Shown here piece after piece: positions 1 through 7,571 of a DNA stretch of 51,796 bases. This DNA is from Actinomycetales bacterium (GTDB lineage Bacteria > Actinomycetota > Actinomycetes > Actinomycetales > Dermatophilaceae), in NCBI GenBank assembly GCA_012515595.1, contig JAAYYA010000355.1, forward strand, positions 1-51,796. The letters are read 5' to 3'. Position numbers and translations under genes: made by a program. Every line of letters starts with the position of its first letter. Within the stretch, counting starts at the first letter, position 1. Below the pieces are notes generated by a model, which did no database searches, was not told where the DNA came from, and saw nothing but the letters and a program-made list of their open reading frames with translations.

Positions 1-56
1 CACTAGCCTTGACCTGCGCTCGTGGTCACTCGGGCGCTGCTGCCGAAGGAGAGATG

Positions 57-1022
57 ATGGACGTCGCCGGTCTTGACCCCGCGGTGTGGATGAAGCAGGG
101 ACTGCTCGTGCTCAGCCGCAACCACCAGTTGCGGGACGTCCTGGAGAAGGCGCCCGTGAGCCGGTCCGTCGTGCGGCGCTTCGTGGCGGGCGAGTCCACC
201 GAGCAGGCCGTGGACGTGGCGCGCGAGCTCGACGCCTCCGGGCGGATGGCCACCATCGACTTCCTGGGGGAGGACACCCTCGACCCCGCCCAGGCGACCT
301 ACACCAAGGACGCCTACGTGACGCTCCTGACCGCCCTGAGCGACGTCGGGCTCACCGAGGGCGGCGGCGTGGAGGTCAGCCTCAAGCTCAGCGCCCTCGG
401 CCAGGCGCTGGGCGCCGACGGGGAGAAGATCGCCCTGGAGAACGCGCGCGCCATCTGCCAGGTCGCGGCCAACGCCGGCACCACGGTGACCCTCGACATG
501 GAGGACCACACCACGACCGACTCGACCCTCGGCATACTGCGGGAGCTGCGGCAGGACTGGCCGTGGGTCGGCGCGGTGCTGCAGTCCTACCTCTACCGCA
601 CCGAGCAGGACTGCCGGGACCTCGCCCACGAGGGCAGCCGCGTGCGCATCTGCAAGGGGACCTACAAGGAGCCGGAGTCGGTCGCCTACCAGGACAAGTC
701 GGAGGTCGACAAGGCCTACGTGCGCTGCCTGAAGATCCTGCTGGCCGGCGACGGCTACCCGATGATCGCCAGCCACGACCCCCGCCTCATCGAGATCGCG
801 GGCGTGCTGGCCGCCGCCAACGGCCGGGCCGCCGACAGTTTCGAGTACCAGATGCTGCTGGGCATCCGGCCGGAGGAGCAGCGCCGGCTGGCGGCCCAGG
901 GGGACCAGGTCCGGGTCTACGTGCCCTACGGCGACGAGTGGTACGGCTACCTGATGCGCCGGATGGCCGAGCGCCCGTCCAACCTGCGCTTCTTCCTGCG
1001 CGCCCTCGCGACCAAGGGCTGA
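57..1022 (+). CDS. Proline dehydrogenase (monofunctional, PutB type)
   Basis: FAD-dependent oxidation of L-proline to 1-pyrroline-5-carboxylate (P5C), first step of proline catabolism. The 321-residue product has the usual length of the single-domain enzyme and shows family blocks such as RICKGTYKEP, FEYQMLLGIRPEEQ and the C-terminal VYVPYGDEWYGYLMRR...ERPSNLRFF, which forms the flavin and substrate site in PRODH structures. AAGGAG at 46-51 lies 5 nt before the ATG at 57; the ATG at 54 is too close, and the TTG at 9 has no ribosome site. It precedes proC by 3 nt, pairing proline breakdown with proline synthesis. Promoter lies outside the window. Confidence 0.93.
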   Translation: MDVAGLDPAVWMKQGLLVLSRNHQLRDVLEKAPVSRSVVRRFVAGESTEQAVDVARELDASGRMATIDFLGEDTLDPAQATYTKDAYVTLLTALSDVGLTEGGGVEVSLKLSALGQALGADGEKIALENARAICQVAANAGTTVTLDMEDHTTTDSTLGILRELRQDWPWVGAVLQSYLYRTEQDCRDLAHEGSRVRICKGTYKEPESVAYQDKSEVDKAYVRCLKILLAGDGYPMIASHDPRLIEIAGVLAAANGRAADSFEYQMLLGIRPEEQRRLAAQGDQVRVYVPYGDEWYGYLMRRMAERPSNLRFFLRALATKG

Positions 1023-1025
1023 CCC

Positions 1026-1829
<804 letters not shown>

Positions 1830-1901
1830 GCCGCTGGGCCACCCGTTGTTCACCGGTGCCCCCGTGGAGGTCGGTCGCGGGCTTGTGCCAGAGTTAGGCC
1901 C

Positions 1902-2435
1902 ATGAGTGAGATCAGCGTGCGGCTACTTGAAGAAGAGAACTGGTCGGAGTATCGCGATGTCCGGTTGCGTGCGCTGAAGGAATCCCCGGAGGCTTTCGTG
2001 GCCTCGGCGGAGGAGGAAGAGGGCTACGAGGAGGACCGCTGGCGCGGCCGGATGCGGCGGTCCCGGCGGCTGCTCGCTGAGCAGGGCGACACCGTCGTGG
2101 GCGTGGTGAGCGTCGGCAGCCACAACGTGGAGACCCCCGGGTCCGGAGAGCTGTTCGGCCTCTGGGTCGACCCGGCCCTGCGCGGCAGCGGGGTGGCCCG
2201 CAAGCTGCTCGAGGCCGCTGCCGCCCAGGCCCGGCAGGACGAGCTGAAGCACCTGGTCTACTGGGTCGGCACCGACAACGGCCGGGCGGTCGCCTTCGCC
2301 AGCAGCTTCGGTTTCCGGCCCACGGACAACCGGCGGCCGATGGAGATCCACGGCGTCGACGACGCCGAGGACGCCGAGGAGCTGGCCATGGTCCTGCCGC
2401 TGGGCAACTCCGCCGGAGTGCCGACCTCCCTCTGA
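1902..2435 (+). CDS. GNAT-family N-acetyltransferase
   Basis: Predicted acetyl-CoA-dependent N-acetyltransferase of 177 residues, substrate unknown. The GNAT motif A is clear at about residues 84-107: FGLWVDPALRGSGVARKLLEAA, with the R-x-x-G-x-A pyrophosphate loop. It is followed by the C-terminal N-G-R-A-V-A-F-A-S-S-FGFRPT strand typical of the fold. The N-terminus (ISVRLLEEENWSEYRDVRLRALKESPEAF) is a standard GNAT start. It lies 72 nt after proC and converges with the TrkA-type gene across 36 nt that hold no strong hairpin. No good ribosome site precedes the ATG. Confidence 0.85.
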   Translation: MSEISVRLLEEENWSEYRDVRLRALKESPEAFVASAEEEEGYEEDRWRGRMRRSRRLLAEQGDTVVGVVSVGSHNVETPGSGELFGLWVDPALRGSGVARKLLEAAAAQARQDELKHLVYWVGTDNGRAVAFASSFGFRPTDNRRPMEIHGVDDAEDAEELAMVLPLGNSAGVPTSL

Positions 2436-2471
2436 CGACCGGGCGCGGCCCCTCCCGACGGGGGGACGACC

Positions 2472-3149
2472 CTACGGACGTGCGGCGAGCTGCTCGATGA
2501 GCTTGCTCGGCCCGGAGACGATCATCATGTGGTGCCGGCCGACCTTGGTCTCGGGAACCGCGTGCGTGAAGTCCTCCCCGGGTGCCTTGACCCCGACGAC
2601 GGTCACGCCGTAGCGCTTGCGGATGTCGGTCTCGGCCAGAGTGAAGCCGATCATCTCCTGCGGTGGCGCCATCTTGACGATCGCGTAGCCGTCCTCGAAC
2701 TCGATGTAGCCCTGCATCCGGTCGTTGACCAGGTGAGCGACCCGGCTGCCGGACTCCGCCTCGGGGAAGATGACGTGGTGCACGCCGATGCGCTCCAGCA
2801 GCCGGGCGTGCTCCGCGGAGACGGCCTTGGCCCAGATCGACGGCACGCCGGCGTCCACCAGGTTGCCGGCCGTCAGCAGCGATCCCTCGATGGAGGACCC
2901 GACGCCGACGACCGCGATGCGGAAGTCCTTGGGCTTGGCCTGGGCCAGCTGGCTGGGGTCGGCGGAGTCCACGGCGATGACGCGGGTCAGTTTCCGGGAG
3001 AAGCGCTCGGCCAGGGCCCCGTCCATCTCGATGGCGTGCACGCGATAGCCCAGCCGATCCATCTCCAGCGCAGCGGCAGCGCCGAACCGACCGAGGCCGA
3101 TGACCAGCACGTCCTCGTCGAACAACCGGTGTTTGGCCAAGCCCGCCAT
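2472..3149 (-). CDS. TrkA/KtrA-type RCK protein (potassium uptake regulator)
   Basis: Cytoplasmic gating subunit of a K+ transporter or channel. The 225-residue protein has an RCK_N Rossmann domain starting VLVIGLGRFGAAAALEMDRLG (about residues 14-34), an acidic residue at the end of strand 2 (HAIEMD) as in NAD(H)-binding RCK domains, and an RCK_C domain from about 140 to the end (GFTLAETDIRKRYGVTVVGVK). AGGAG sits about 6 nt before the ATG. No membrane KtrB/TrkH partner is encoded nearby, so it must act on a subunit encoded elsewhere. It is divergent from acuC with 36 nt between start codons. A much longer reading frame on this strand is an antisense shadow of acuC. Confidence 0.9.
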   Translation of the reverse strand: MAGLAKHRLFDEDVLVIGLGRFGAAAALEMDRLGYRVHAIEMDGALAERFSRKLTRVIAVDSADPSQLAQAKPKDFRIAVVGVGSSIEGSLLTAGNLVDAGVPSIWAKAVSAEHARLLERIGVHHVIFPEAESGSRVAHLVNDRMQGYIEFEDGYAIVKMAPPQEMIGFTLAETDIRKRYGVTVVGVKAPGEDFTHAVPETKVGRHHMMIVSGPSKLIEQLAARP

Positions 3150-3173
3150 CTTCGGCTCCTCCCGCTCGTGGTC

Positions 3174-3179
3174 TAGCGT
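3174..3179 (+). promoter_or_regulatory. -10 box for leaderless acuC transcript
   Basis: TAGCGT ends exactly 6 nt before the acuC ATG (TAGCGT-gtcacc-ATG), the spacing expected when transcription starts at the start codon itself. No ribosome-binding site is present. It fits in the 36-nt gap to the divergent TrkA-type gene. Confidence 0.5.
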
Positions 3180-3185
3180 GTCACC

Positions 3186-4373
3186 ATGATCGGGGCACGC
3201 GTCGTCTGGGACCAGCGTTTCATGTCCTACGACTTCGGGGCGGCACATCCGATGCACCCGTCCCGCCTCGAGCTGACTCACCGGCTGTGTGACGAGCTCG
3301 GCCTGCTCGCGTTGCCGCAGGTGGAGGTGGTCCCCGCCGTGGAGGCGACGGACGACCAGATCCGCACCGTGCACACCGAGGCCCTCGTCGCTGCGGTCAA
3401 GCAGGTCTCCGCCGACCCGACCCTCCAGATCAGCGGGCACGGGCTGGGGCTGGAGGACACCCCGAACTTCCCGGGGATGCACTCGGCCACCGCGCTGGCC
3501 GTCGGTTCGACCGTGGACGCCTGCCGGGCCGTATGGCGTGGGGAGGCCGCGCACGCCGTCAATATCGCCGGGGGGCTGCACCACGGGATGCCGGACAGCG
3601 TGGCCGGCTTCTGCGTCTACAACGACGCCTCGGTCGGCATCCAGTGGCTGCTCGACCAGGGCGTGGAACGGGTCGCCTACGTCGACATCGACGTGCACCA
3701 CGGCGACGGCGTCGAACGTGCCTTCTGGGACGACCCGCGGGTGCTGACCGTGTCGGTGCACGAGACGGGGCGGGCGCTGTTCCCCGGCACCGGTTTCCCC
3801 GGGGACACCGGCGGACCCAAGGCGCCGGACAGTGCCGTGAACGTCGCCCTGCCTCCGGGCACGGGCGACGAGGGCTGGCTGCGCGCCATCCACGCGGTCG
3901 TGCCGCAGGTGCTGCGGGCCTTCCGCCCCCAGTTCATCGTCACCCAGCAGGGATGCGACGCCCACTTCGCCGACCCACTCAGTCACCTGGCGGTCTCCAT
4001 CGACGCCATGCAAGCGGCATACCAGCTGTTGCACGACCTGACCCACGAGCTCACCGGCGGCAAGTGGGTGGCCCTCGGCGGAGGTGGCTACGAGCTCGTC
4101 CAGGTCGTGCCGCGCGCCTGGACCCACCTGGTCGCCGTGGCCGCCCACCACCCGCTGTCGCTCACCCTGGAGATCCCTGAGCCCTGGCGGGAGCACGTGG
4201 CGCGCCGCTACGGGCAGGTCGCACCGCAGCGGATGGGTGACCTGGGTGGGCGGCCGATCCGCTACGGCACCTGGGGCGAGGGCTACGAGCCGGAGAGCCC
4301 GGTCGACGCGGCGGTGATGGCGACCCGGCGCGCGGTCTTCCCCGGGTGGGGCCTGGACCCCTGGTTCGACTAG
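3186..4373 (+). CDS. acuC: Acetoin utilization protein AcuC, class-I-like deacetylase
   Basis: Zinc-dependent histone-deacetylase-fold enzyme; AcuC homologues deacetylate acetyl-CoA synthetase in Bacillus, but the substrate here is not shown. The 395-residue protein keeps the catalytic set: His132-His133 in GGLHHGM, the metal ligands Asp169 and His171 in DIDVHHGDG, Asp258 in QQGCDAH, and the transition-state Tyr302 in GGGGYE. It should therefore be active. It is probably leaderless (see the -10 box at 3174). Downstream lie the 53-bp-period repeat pair and the promoter region of the HTH gene. Confidence 0.93.
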   Translation: MIGARVVWDQRFMSYDFGAAHPMHPSRLELTHRLCDELGLLALPQVEVVPAVEATDDQIRTVHTEALVAAVKQVSADPTLQISGHGLGLEDTPNFPGMHSATALAVGSTVDACRAVWRGEAAHAVNIAGGLHHGMPDSVAGFCVYNDASVGIQWLLDQGVERVAYVDIDVHHGDGVERAFWDDPRVLTVSVHETGRALFPGTGFPGDTGGPKAPDSAVNVALPPGTGDEGWLRAIHAVVPQVLRAFRPQFIVTQQGCDAHFADPLSHLAVSIDAMQAAYQLLHDLTHELTGGKWVALGGGGYELVQVVPRAWTHLVAVAAHHPLSLTLEIPEPWREHVARRYGQVAPQRMGDLGGRPIRYGTWGEGYEPESPVDAAVMATRRAVFPGWGLDPWFD

Positions 4374-4435
4374 CGGCGCACGCCGGGCGGACGGACCCGT
4401 CGTGCGCTCGGTGGGGCCTGGGGACGCAACACGAT

Positions 4436-4534
4436 GCGAGCGTGAACCATCCATCCACGTGCACGCATCCTTCTCGGGCGATCCGCGAGCGAGCGTGAAC
4501 CATCCATCCACGTGCACGCATCCTTCTAGGGCGA
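4436..4534 (-). repeat. Two-unit tandem repeat, 53-bp period (locus 1)
   Basis: A 46-bp unit at 4436-4481 recurs at 4489-4534 with one mismatch that I can see (45/46), separated by 7 nt, so the period is 53. On the minus strand each unit reads AGAAGGATGCGTGCACGTGG followed by ATGGATGGTTCACGCTCGC, and contains the 8-nt palindrome CGTGCACG. A diverged pair with the same 53-bp period lies on the plus strand at 36272-36362. The reading frames through it look meaningless. It occupies the start of the 349-nt gap between acuC and the HTH gene. Confidence 0.85.
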
Positions 4535-4576
4535 CGCGCTCGGTCGGTGTGGGGCTGGGAATCTCCTGCGAATCAG

Positions 4577-4592
4577 GTCACAGTTTGGTGAC
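4577..4592. promoter_or_regulatory. Inverted repeat GTCAC-N6-GTGAC, possible operator
   Basis: Perfect 5+5 inverted repeat GTCAC-agtttg-GTGAC about 130 nt before the HTH gene. Further on, TATGGT at 4653-4658 could be a -10 box with a weak TTTCGC 18 nt upstream. No regulator can be named. The remaining gap up to 4722 shows nothing else recognisable. Confidence 0.3.
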
Positions 4593-4722
4593 AACGGCGT
4601 GTCCGCTGGACATTTTTCTCGCAACGACTTTCGCAGGAGCCCCATCTGCCCCTATGGTTCTCCATGACAGATGGACAGCCACCGGTGACACGTTGGCCGC
4701 CTGAAGAGCGCAGACAGACGGG

Positions 4723-4932
4723 ATGACGTCGATGGCTGAAGAGCGCCGGCTCGGTGAGATGACCTTCATGACGGTGGCCGAGGTCGCGGCCGTCATGCGC
4801 GTCTCCAAGATGACCGTCTACCGCCTGGTGCACTCCGGCGAGCTGCCGTCGGTGCGGGTCGGCCGATCCTTCCGGGTTCCCGAGCAGGCCGTGACGGACT
4901 ACCTCGAGGACTCCTACCACGGGACCGCCTGA
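4723..4932 (+). CDS. Excisionase/BldC-like helix-turn-helix DNA-binding protein
   Basis: A 69-residue MerR-type winged HTH (HTH_17). The core MTVAEVAAVMRVSKMTVYRL followed by VHSGELPSVRVGRSFRVPEQAV is nearly the sequence I recall for M. tuberculosis Rv0500A, including the position between proC and bS22. Such proteins bind DNA cooperatively; the targets here are unknown. ATG at 4732 (MAEERR) is an equally good start, since neither has a strong ribosome site. The next gene is bS22, 125 nt on. Confidence 0.88.
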   Translation: MTSMAEERRLGEMTFMTVAEVAAVMRVSKMTVYRLVHSGELPSVRVGRSFRVPEQAVTDYLEDSYHGTA

Positions 4933-5057
4933 CCAGCGCGCGTTTGGGGGCGACCAGTGCCGGGCGGTAGGCTGACCCGACTGCCCGGTGGCCACCCTCG
5001 CGTGTGCCGCCGTCAGCGGACCAGACATCCGAGACACGAAGGACACGGTTGTAGCCA

Positions 5058-5156
5058 ATGGGCTCTGTGATCAAGAAGCGCCGCAAGCGTATGGCGAAGA
5101 AGAAGCACCGCAAGCTGCTGCGCAAGACGCGCCACCAGCGTCGTAACAAGAAGTGA
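5058..5156 (+). CDS. Small ribosomal subunit protein bS22 (AURKAIP1/COX24 family)
   Basis: A 32-residue, extremely basic peptide ([20 protein letters not shown]..., ending RRNKK) that matches the actinobacterial 30S protein bS22, found at an intersubunit bridge in mycobacterial ribosomes (Rv0500B counterpart). It is easily missed because of its length. AAGGA lies about 14 nt before the ATG, further than usual. A GC-rich hairpin follows 7 nt after the stop, so it can form its own transcription unit, as a strongly expressed ribosomal gene might. Confidence 0.93.
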   Translation: MGSVIKKRRKRMAKKKHRKLLRKTRHQRRNKK

Positions 5157-5162
5157 CCTGAC

Positions 5163-5204
5163 GCGACGGCGCCGCCTCCCACTGGTGGAGGTCGGCGCCG
5201 TCGC
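5163..5204 (+). terminator. Hairpin after bS22
   Basis: GCGACGGCGCCG pairs with CGGCGCCGTCGC (12 bp); after a mismatch, CTCC pairs with GGAG around a short loop. There is no T run, as is common in high-GC actinobacteria. It sits between the bS22 stop and the epimerase start, so it probably terminates or attenuates read-through. Confidence 0.65.
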
Positions 5205-5227
5205 GGCATCCTGGGAGGGTGGACCCT

Positions 5228-6232
5228 GTGGACCTGGCATCGCCCCCGCGCGTCGTGCTGGTCACCGGCGTCGCCCGGGATCTGGCCGGCCGGGTCGTCC
5301 GGCGGCTGGCCGACGACCCGTCGATCGAACGTGTCATCGGTGTCGACCTGGTCCCGCCCAAGCACCCGATGGGGCGCGGTGAGTACGTCCGGGCGGACGT
5401 CCGCAGCCCCCTGCTGGCCCGCCTGATCACCCAGGCCGCGGTCGACACCGTCGTGCACATGGGGGTGATCGCGACCCCGCGCGACGCCGGGGGCCGGGTG
5501 GTCCAGAAGGACATCAACGTGCTCGGCACCATGCAGCTCATGGCCGCCTGCCAGAAGTCGCCGGGGGTGCGCCGGGTGATCGTCAAGTCCACGGCGGGCG
5601 TCTACGGCTCCTCGCCCCGGGACCCGGCGGTGTTCACCGAGGAGATGACGGCCAAGCACCTGCCGCGGTCCGGTTTCCCGCGCGACTCGATGGAGGCCGA
5701 GAGCTATGTGCGCGGGCTCGCGCGGCGCCGGCCGGACATCGACGTGACGATGCTGCGCATGGCCAACGTCATCGGCCCCAGCATCCGCACGGTGCTCACC
5801 GACTACTTCCGTATGCCGGTCCTCCCGGTCCCCTTCGGCCGGCAGGGCCGCCTGCAGTTCCTTCACGAGGACGACGCCGTGGCCGCAGCGGTGCACGCCA
5901 CGACCGGGCCGGTGGTGGGCACCGTCAACATCGCCGGTGACGGGGTGCTCTCCCTCGGGCAGGCGGTCGCCCTGAGCCGGCGACCGTGGGTGGTCGTGCC
6001 ACCGGGGGCGGGCGGGTTCTCGCTGTGGGCGTCCAAGCGGATCGGCTGGGCGGCGCTCCCCTCGGACCACCTGGAGTTCCTGTCCTACGGTCGGGTCGTG
6101 GACACCAGCCGGATGCGCAAGGAGCTGGGCTTCTCCCCGGCCTACACCACCCGAGGCGCCTTCGACTCCTTCCTGGCGGCCCGTCGCGCGGGGGACCGTC
6201 CGGAGCAGCACGCGGACGAGGAGGCCCAGTGA
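5228..6232 (+). CDS. NAD-dependent epimerase/dehydratase (GalE2-like, extended/atypical SDR)
   Basis: A 334-residue SDR-fold protein, positional counterpart of M. tuberculosis galE2 (Rv0501). The nucleotide-binding loop VVLVTGVARDLAGRVV is clear, and GVDLV...RADVRS carries the NAD ribose-binding acid. The usual catalytic YxxxK is not visible where expected (the stretch after SSPRDPAVFTEEM reads FPRDSMEAESY), so UDP-sugar epimerase activity is doubtful. GGGAGGG at 5213-5219 lies 9 nt before the GTG at 5228; the GTG at 5219 overlaps it and is unlikely. The stop overlaps the acyltransferase start (GTGA). Confidence 0.83.
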   Translation: MDLASPPRVVLVTGVARDLAGRVVRRLADDPSIERVIGVDLVPPKHPMGRGEYVRADVRSPLLARLITQAAVDTVVHMGVIATPRDAGGRVVQKDINVLGTMQLMAACQKSPGVRRVIVKSTAGVYGSSPRDPAVFTEEMTAKHLPRSGFPRDSMEAESYVRGLARRRPDIDVTMLRMANVIGPSIRTVLTDYFRMPVLPVPFGRQGRLQFLHEDDAVAAAVHATTGPVVGTVNIAGDGVLSLGQAVALSRRPWVVVPPGAGGFSLWASKRIGWAALPSDHLEFLSYGRVVDTSRMRKELGFSPAYTTRGAFDSFLAARRAGDRPEQHADEEAQ

Positions 6233-7179
6233 CCGAGGACGTGACGTCCCGGCAGGTCCGGGAGAGCGATCTGGAGCATGCCGTGATGCTGCTGATCAAG
6301 GGCCTGCGTGCCGCCGGGGCGGCCGCGGGACTGGCCGGTGACGAGCTCGACGAGTCGGTCGCCCGCACCCTGGCCTTCCTGCGGCGGCGCCTGACTGGCG
6401 ACTACACGATCGACGAGTTCGGCTTCGACGACGACTTCACCGAGCACGTCGCCCTGCCACTCCTGCGGCCGCTCTACCGAGACTGGTTCCGGGTCGAGGT
6501 GCGGGGAGCGGAGAACATCCCGGTCGAGGGTGGGGCGCTCGTGGTGGCCAACCACTCCGGGACCATCGCGGTCGACTCGTTGATGACCCAGCTGGCGGTC
6601 CACGACGAGACCCCGGGCCACCGCAACCTGCGGATGCTCGGCGCCGACCTGGTCTTCTCCGCACCGGTGATGGGGCCGATCGCCCGAAAGACCGGCAGCA
6701 CGCTGGCCACGAGCGCGGACGCTCAGCGCCTCCTCAACGACGGGCACCTGGTCGGTGTCTGGCCGGAGGGGTTCAAGGGGGTCGGCAAGCTCTACAAGGA
6801 CAGATACCGGTTGCAGCGCTTCGGGCGCGGCGGGTTCGTCGCCGCGGCGCTGCGCGCGGAGGTCCCGATCATCCCGTGCTCCATCGTCGGGGCCGAGGAG
6901 ATCGCCCCCATCCTCGGCAACGCGGCACCGCTCGCCCGGCTACTCGGCCTGCCCTACTTCCCGCTGACCCCGACCTTCCCCTGGCTCGGGCCGCTCGGTC
7001 TGATCCCGCTGCCCAGCAAGTGGCTGATCGAGTTCGGCACCCCGGTCCGCACCGACGACCGCGGTGAGGGGGCCGCCGAGGACCCGGCCGTGGTCTTCGA
7101 CATCTCCGACCGGGTCCGGGAGACCATCCAGCACACCATCTACGGCCTCCTCCAGGACCGGCGCTCGGTGTTCTACTGA
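6229..7179 (+). CDS. 1-acyl-sn-glycerol-3-phosphate acyltransferase-like (PlsC family)
   Basis: Membrane-associated acyltransferase of 316 residues, probably in phospholipid or glycolipid synthesis; counterpart of Rv0502. It shows the acceptor motif VVANHSGTIAVDS (the His-to-Asp spacing is longer than in classic HxxxxD enzymes, as I recall for Rv0502) and the phosphate-binding block GVWPEGFKGVGK. Hydrophobic C-terminal stretches such as LPYFPLTPTFPWLGPLGLIPLP suggest membrane contact. GAGGAGG lies 5 nt before the GTG, which overlaps the epimerase stop; its own stop overlaps the glutaredoxin start (TGATG), so three genes are coupled. Confidence 0.88.
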   Translation: MTEDVTSRQVRESDLEHAVMLLIKGLRAAGAAAGLAGDELDESVARTLAFLRRRLTGDYTIDEFGFDDDFTEHVALPLLRPLYRDWFRVEVRGAENIPVEGGALVVANHSGTIAVDSLMTQLAVHDETPGHRNLRMLGADLVFSAPVMGPIARKTGSTLATSADAQRLLNDGHLVGVWPEGFKGVGKLYKDRYRLQRFGRGGFVAAALRAEVPIIPCSIVGAEEIAPILGNAAPLARLLGLPYFPLTPTFPWLGPLGLIPLPSKWLIEFGTPVRTDDRGEGAAEDPAVVFDISDRVRETIQHTIYGLLQDRRSVFY

Positions 7180-7472
7180 TGCGTTTCCTCCGCCGCCGGG
7201 CCGACCAGACCCCGCCACCGCAGATCACGCTGGTCGACCGGGAGGGCTGTCACCTGTGCGAGCAGGCAGCCCTGGTCGTCGCCCGGGTGGCGCAGGCCCA
7301 GGGCGCCGACTGGTCCCGGGTCGATGTTGACTCTTCTCGCGACCTCCTGCATAAATATGCAGATCTCGTCCCGGTCGTCCTGGTCGACGGGCGTGAGGTT
7401 TCCCACTGGACCGTGACCGACGAGGCCCTGACCAGCGCAATCGTGCGATCGCGTCGGTCGCGTCGCTCATAG
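7179..7472 (+). CDS. Glutaredoxin-family protein (DUF836 type)
   Basis: A 97-residue thioredoxin-fold protein with a redox motif CHLC near residue 25 (TLVDREGCHLCEQA) and the cis-Pro segment LVPVVLVDG. It is the usual neighbour of rex/hemA in actinobacteria (Rv0508 position). The partner is unknown; location beside Rex and heme genes suggests redox housekeeping. Codons at 7327-7362 are unusually A+T rich (CAT AAA TAT GCA GAT) and carry promoter-like boxes. The ATG overlaps the acyltransferase stop. Confidence 0.85.
   Translation: MRFLRRRADQTPPPQITLVDREGCHLCEQAALVVARVAQAQGADWSRVDVDSSRDLLHKYADLVPVVLVDGREVSHWTVTDEALTSAIVRSRRSRRS
7327..7357 (+). promoter_or_regulatory. Possible internal sigma-70 promoter inside glutaredoxin gene
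   Basis: TTGACT (7327-7332) is followed after 18-19 nt by ATAAAT/TAAATA (7351-7357). These lie in a locally A+T-rich patch that also holds the palindrome CTGCATAAATATGCAG (7347-7362). This would transcribe rex-hem from within the upstream gene. Confidence 0.35.
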
Positions 7473-7496
7473 CACGTCCGCCGACGCATTTCGACT

Positions 7497-7514
7497 TTGT
7501 GCAAGCCTTCACAA
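7497..7514 (+). promoter_or_regulatory. Rex operator (ROP)
   Basis: TTGTGCAAGCCTTCACAA matches the published Rex consensus TTGTGAA-N4-TTCACAA at all defined positions but one (C for A at position 6). It lies 58 nt before rex. TTGTGC could act as a -35 with CATAAG (7519-7524) 16 nt downstream, so bound Rex would block the promoter. This mirrors the autoregulated rex-hemACD operon of Streptomyces coelicolor. Confidence 0.85.
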
Positions 7515-7525
7515 AGTCATAAGGT

Positions 7526-7547
7526 GGGGGGGTCCCTGCATCCCCCC
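7526..7547 (+). other. G7/C6 hairpin in rex leader
   Basis: A run of seven G (7526-7532) can pair with six C (7542-7547) across the loop ccctgc, just after the likely transcription start. It may shape leader stability or act as a pause. TATAGG at 7561-7566 just before the ATG is a second possible -10. Confidence 0.35.
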
Positions 7548-7571
7548 GACACGTTGCTGGTATAGGGCGTC

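Noticed and set aside
2436..2471. Bidirectional terminator between the GNAT and TrkA-type genes
   Set aside because: Only a weak CCCC/GGGG pairing can be drawn in the 36 nt.
3150..4517. Long N-terminal extension of the TrkA-type protein (681-residue frame)
   Set aside because: It runs antisense through acuC and the 53-bp repeats; the ATG at 3149 has a good ribosome site and begins the RCK domain directly.
4436..4534. CRISPR array
   Set aside because: Only two units, a 7-nt gap between them, no further repeats or spacers and no cas genes.
4577..4592. CRP site
   Set aside because: GTCAC-N6-GTGAC has the half-sites in the opposite order to TGTGA-N6-TCACA.
4402..4704. 100-residue frame across the acuC/HTH gap
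   Set aside because: It spans the tandem repeat and the likely promoter region, with no ribosome site and repeat-derived residues only.
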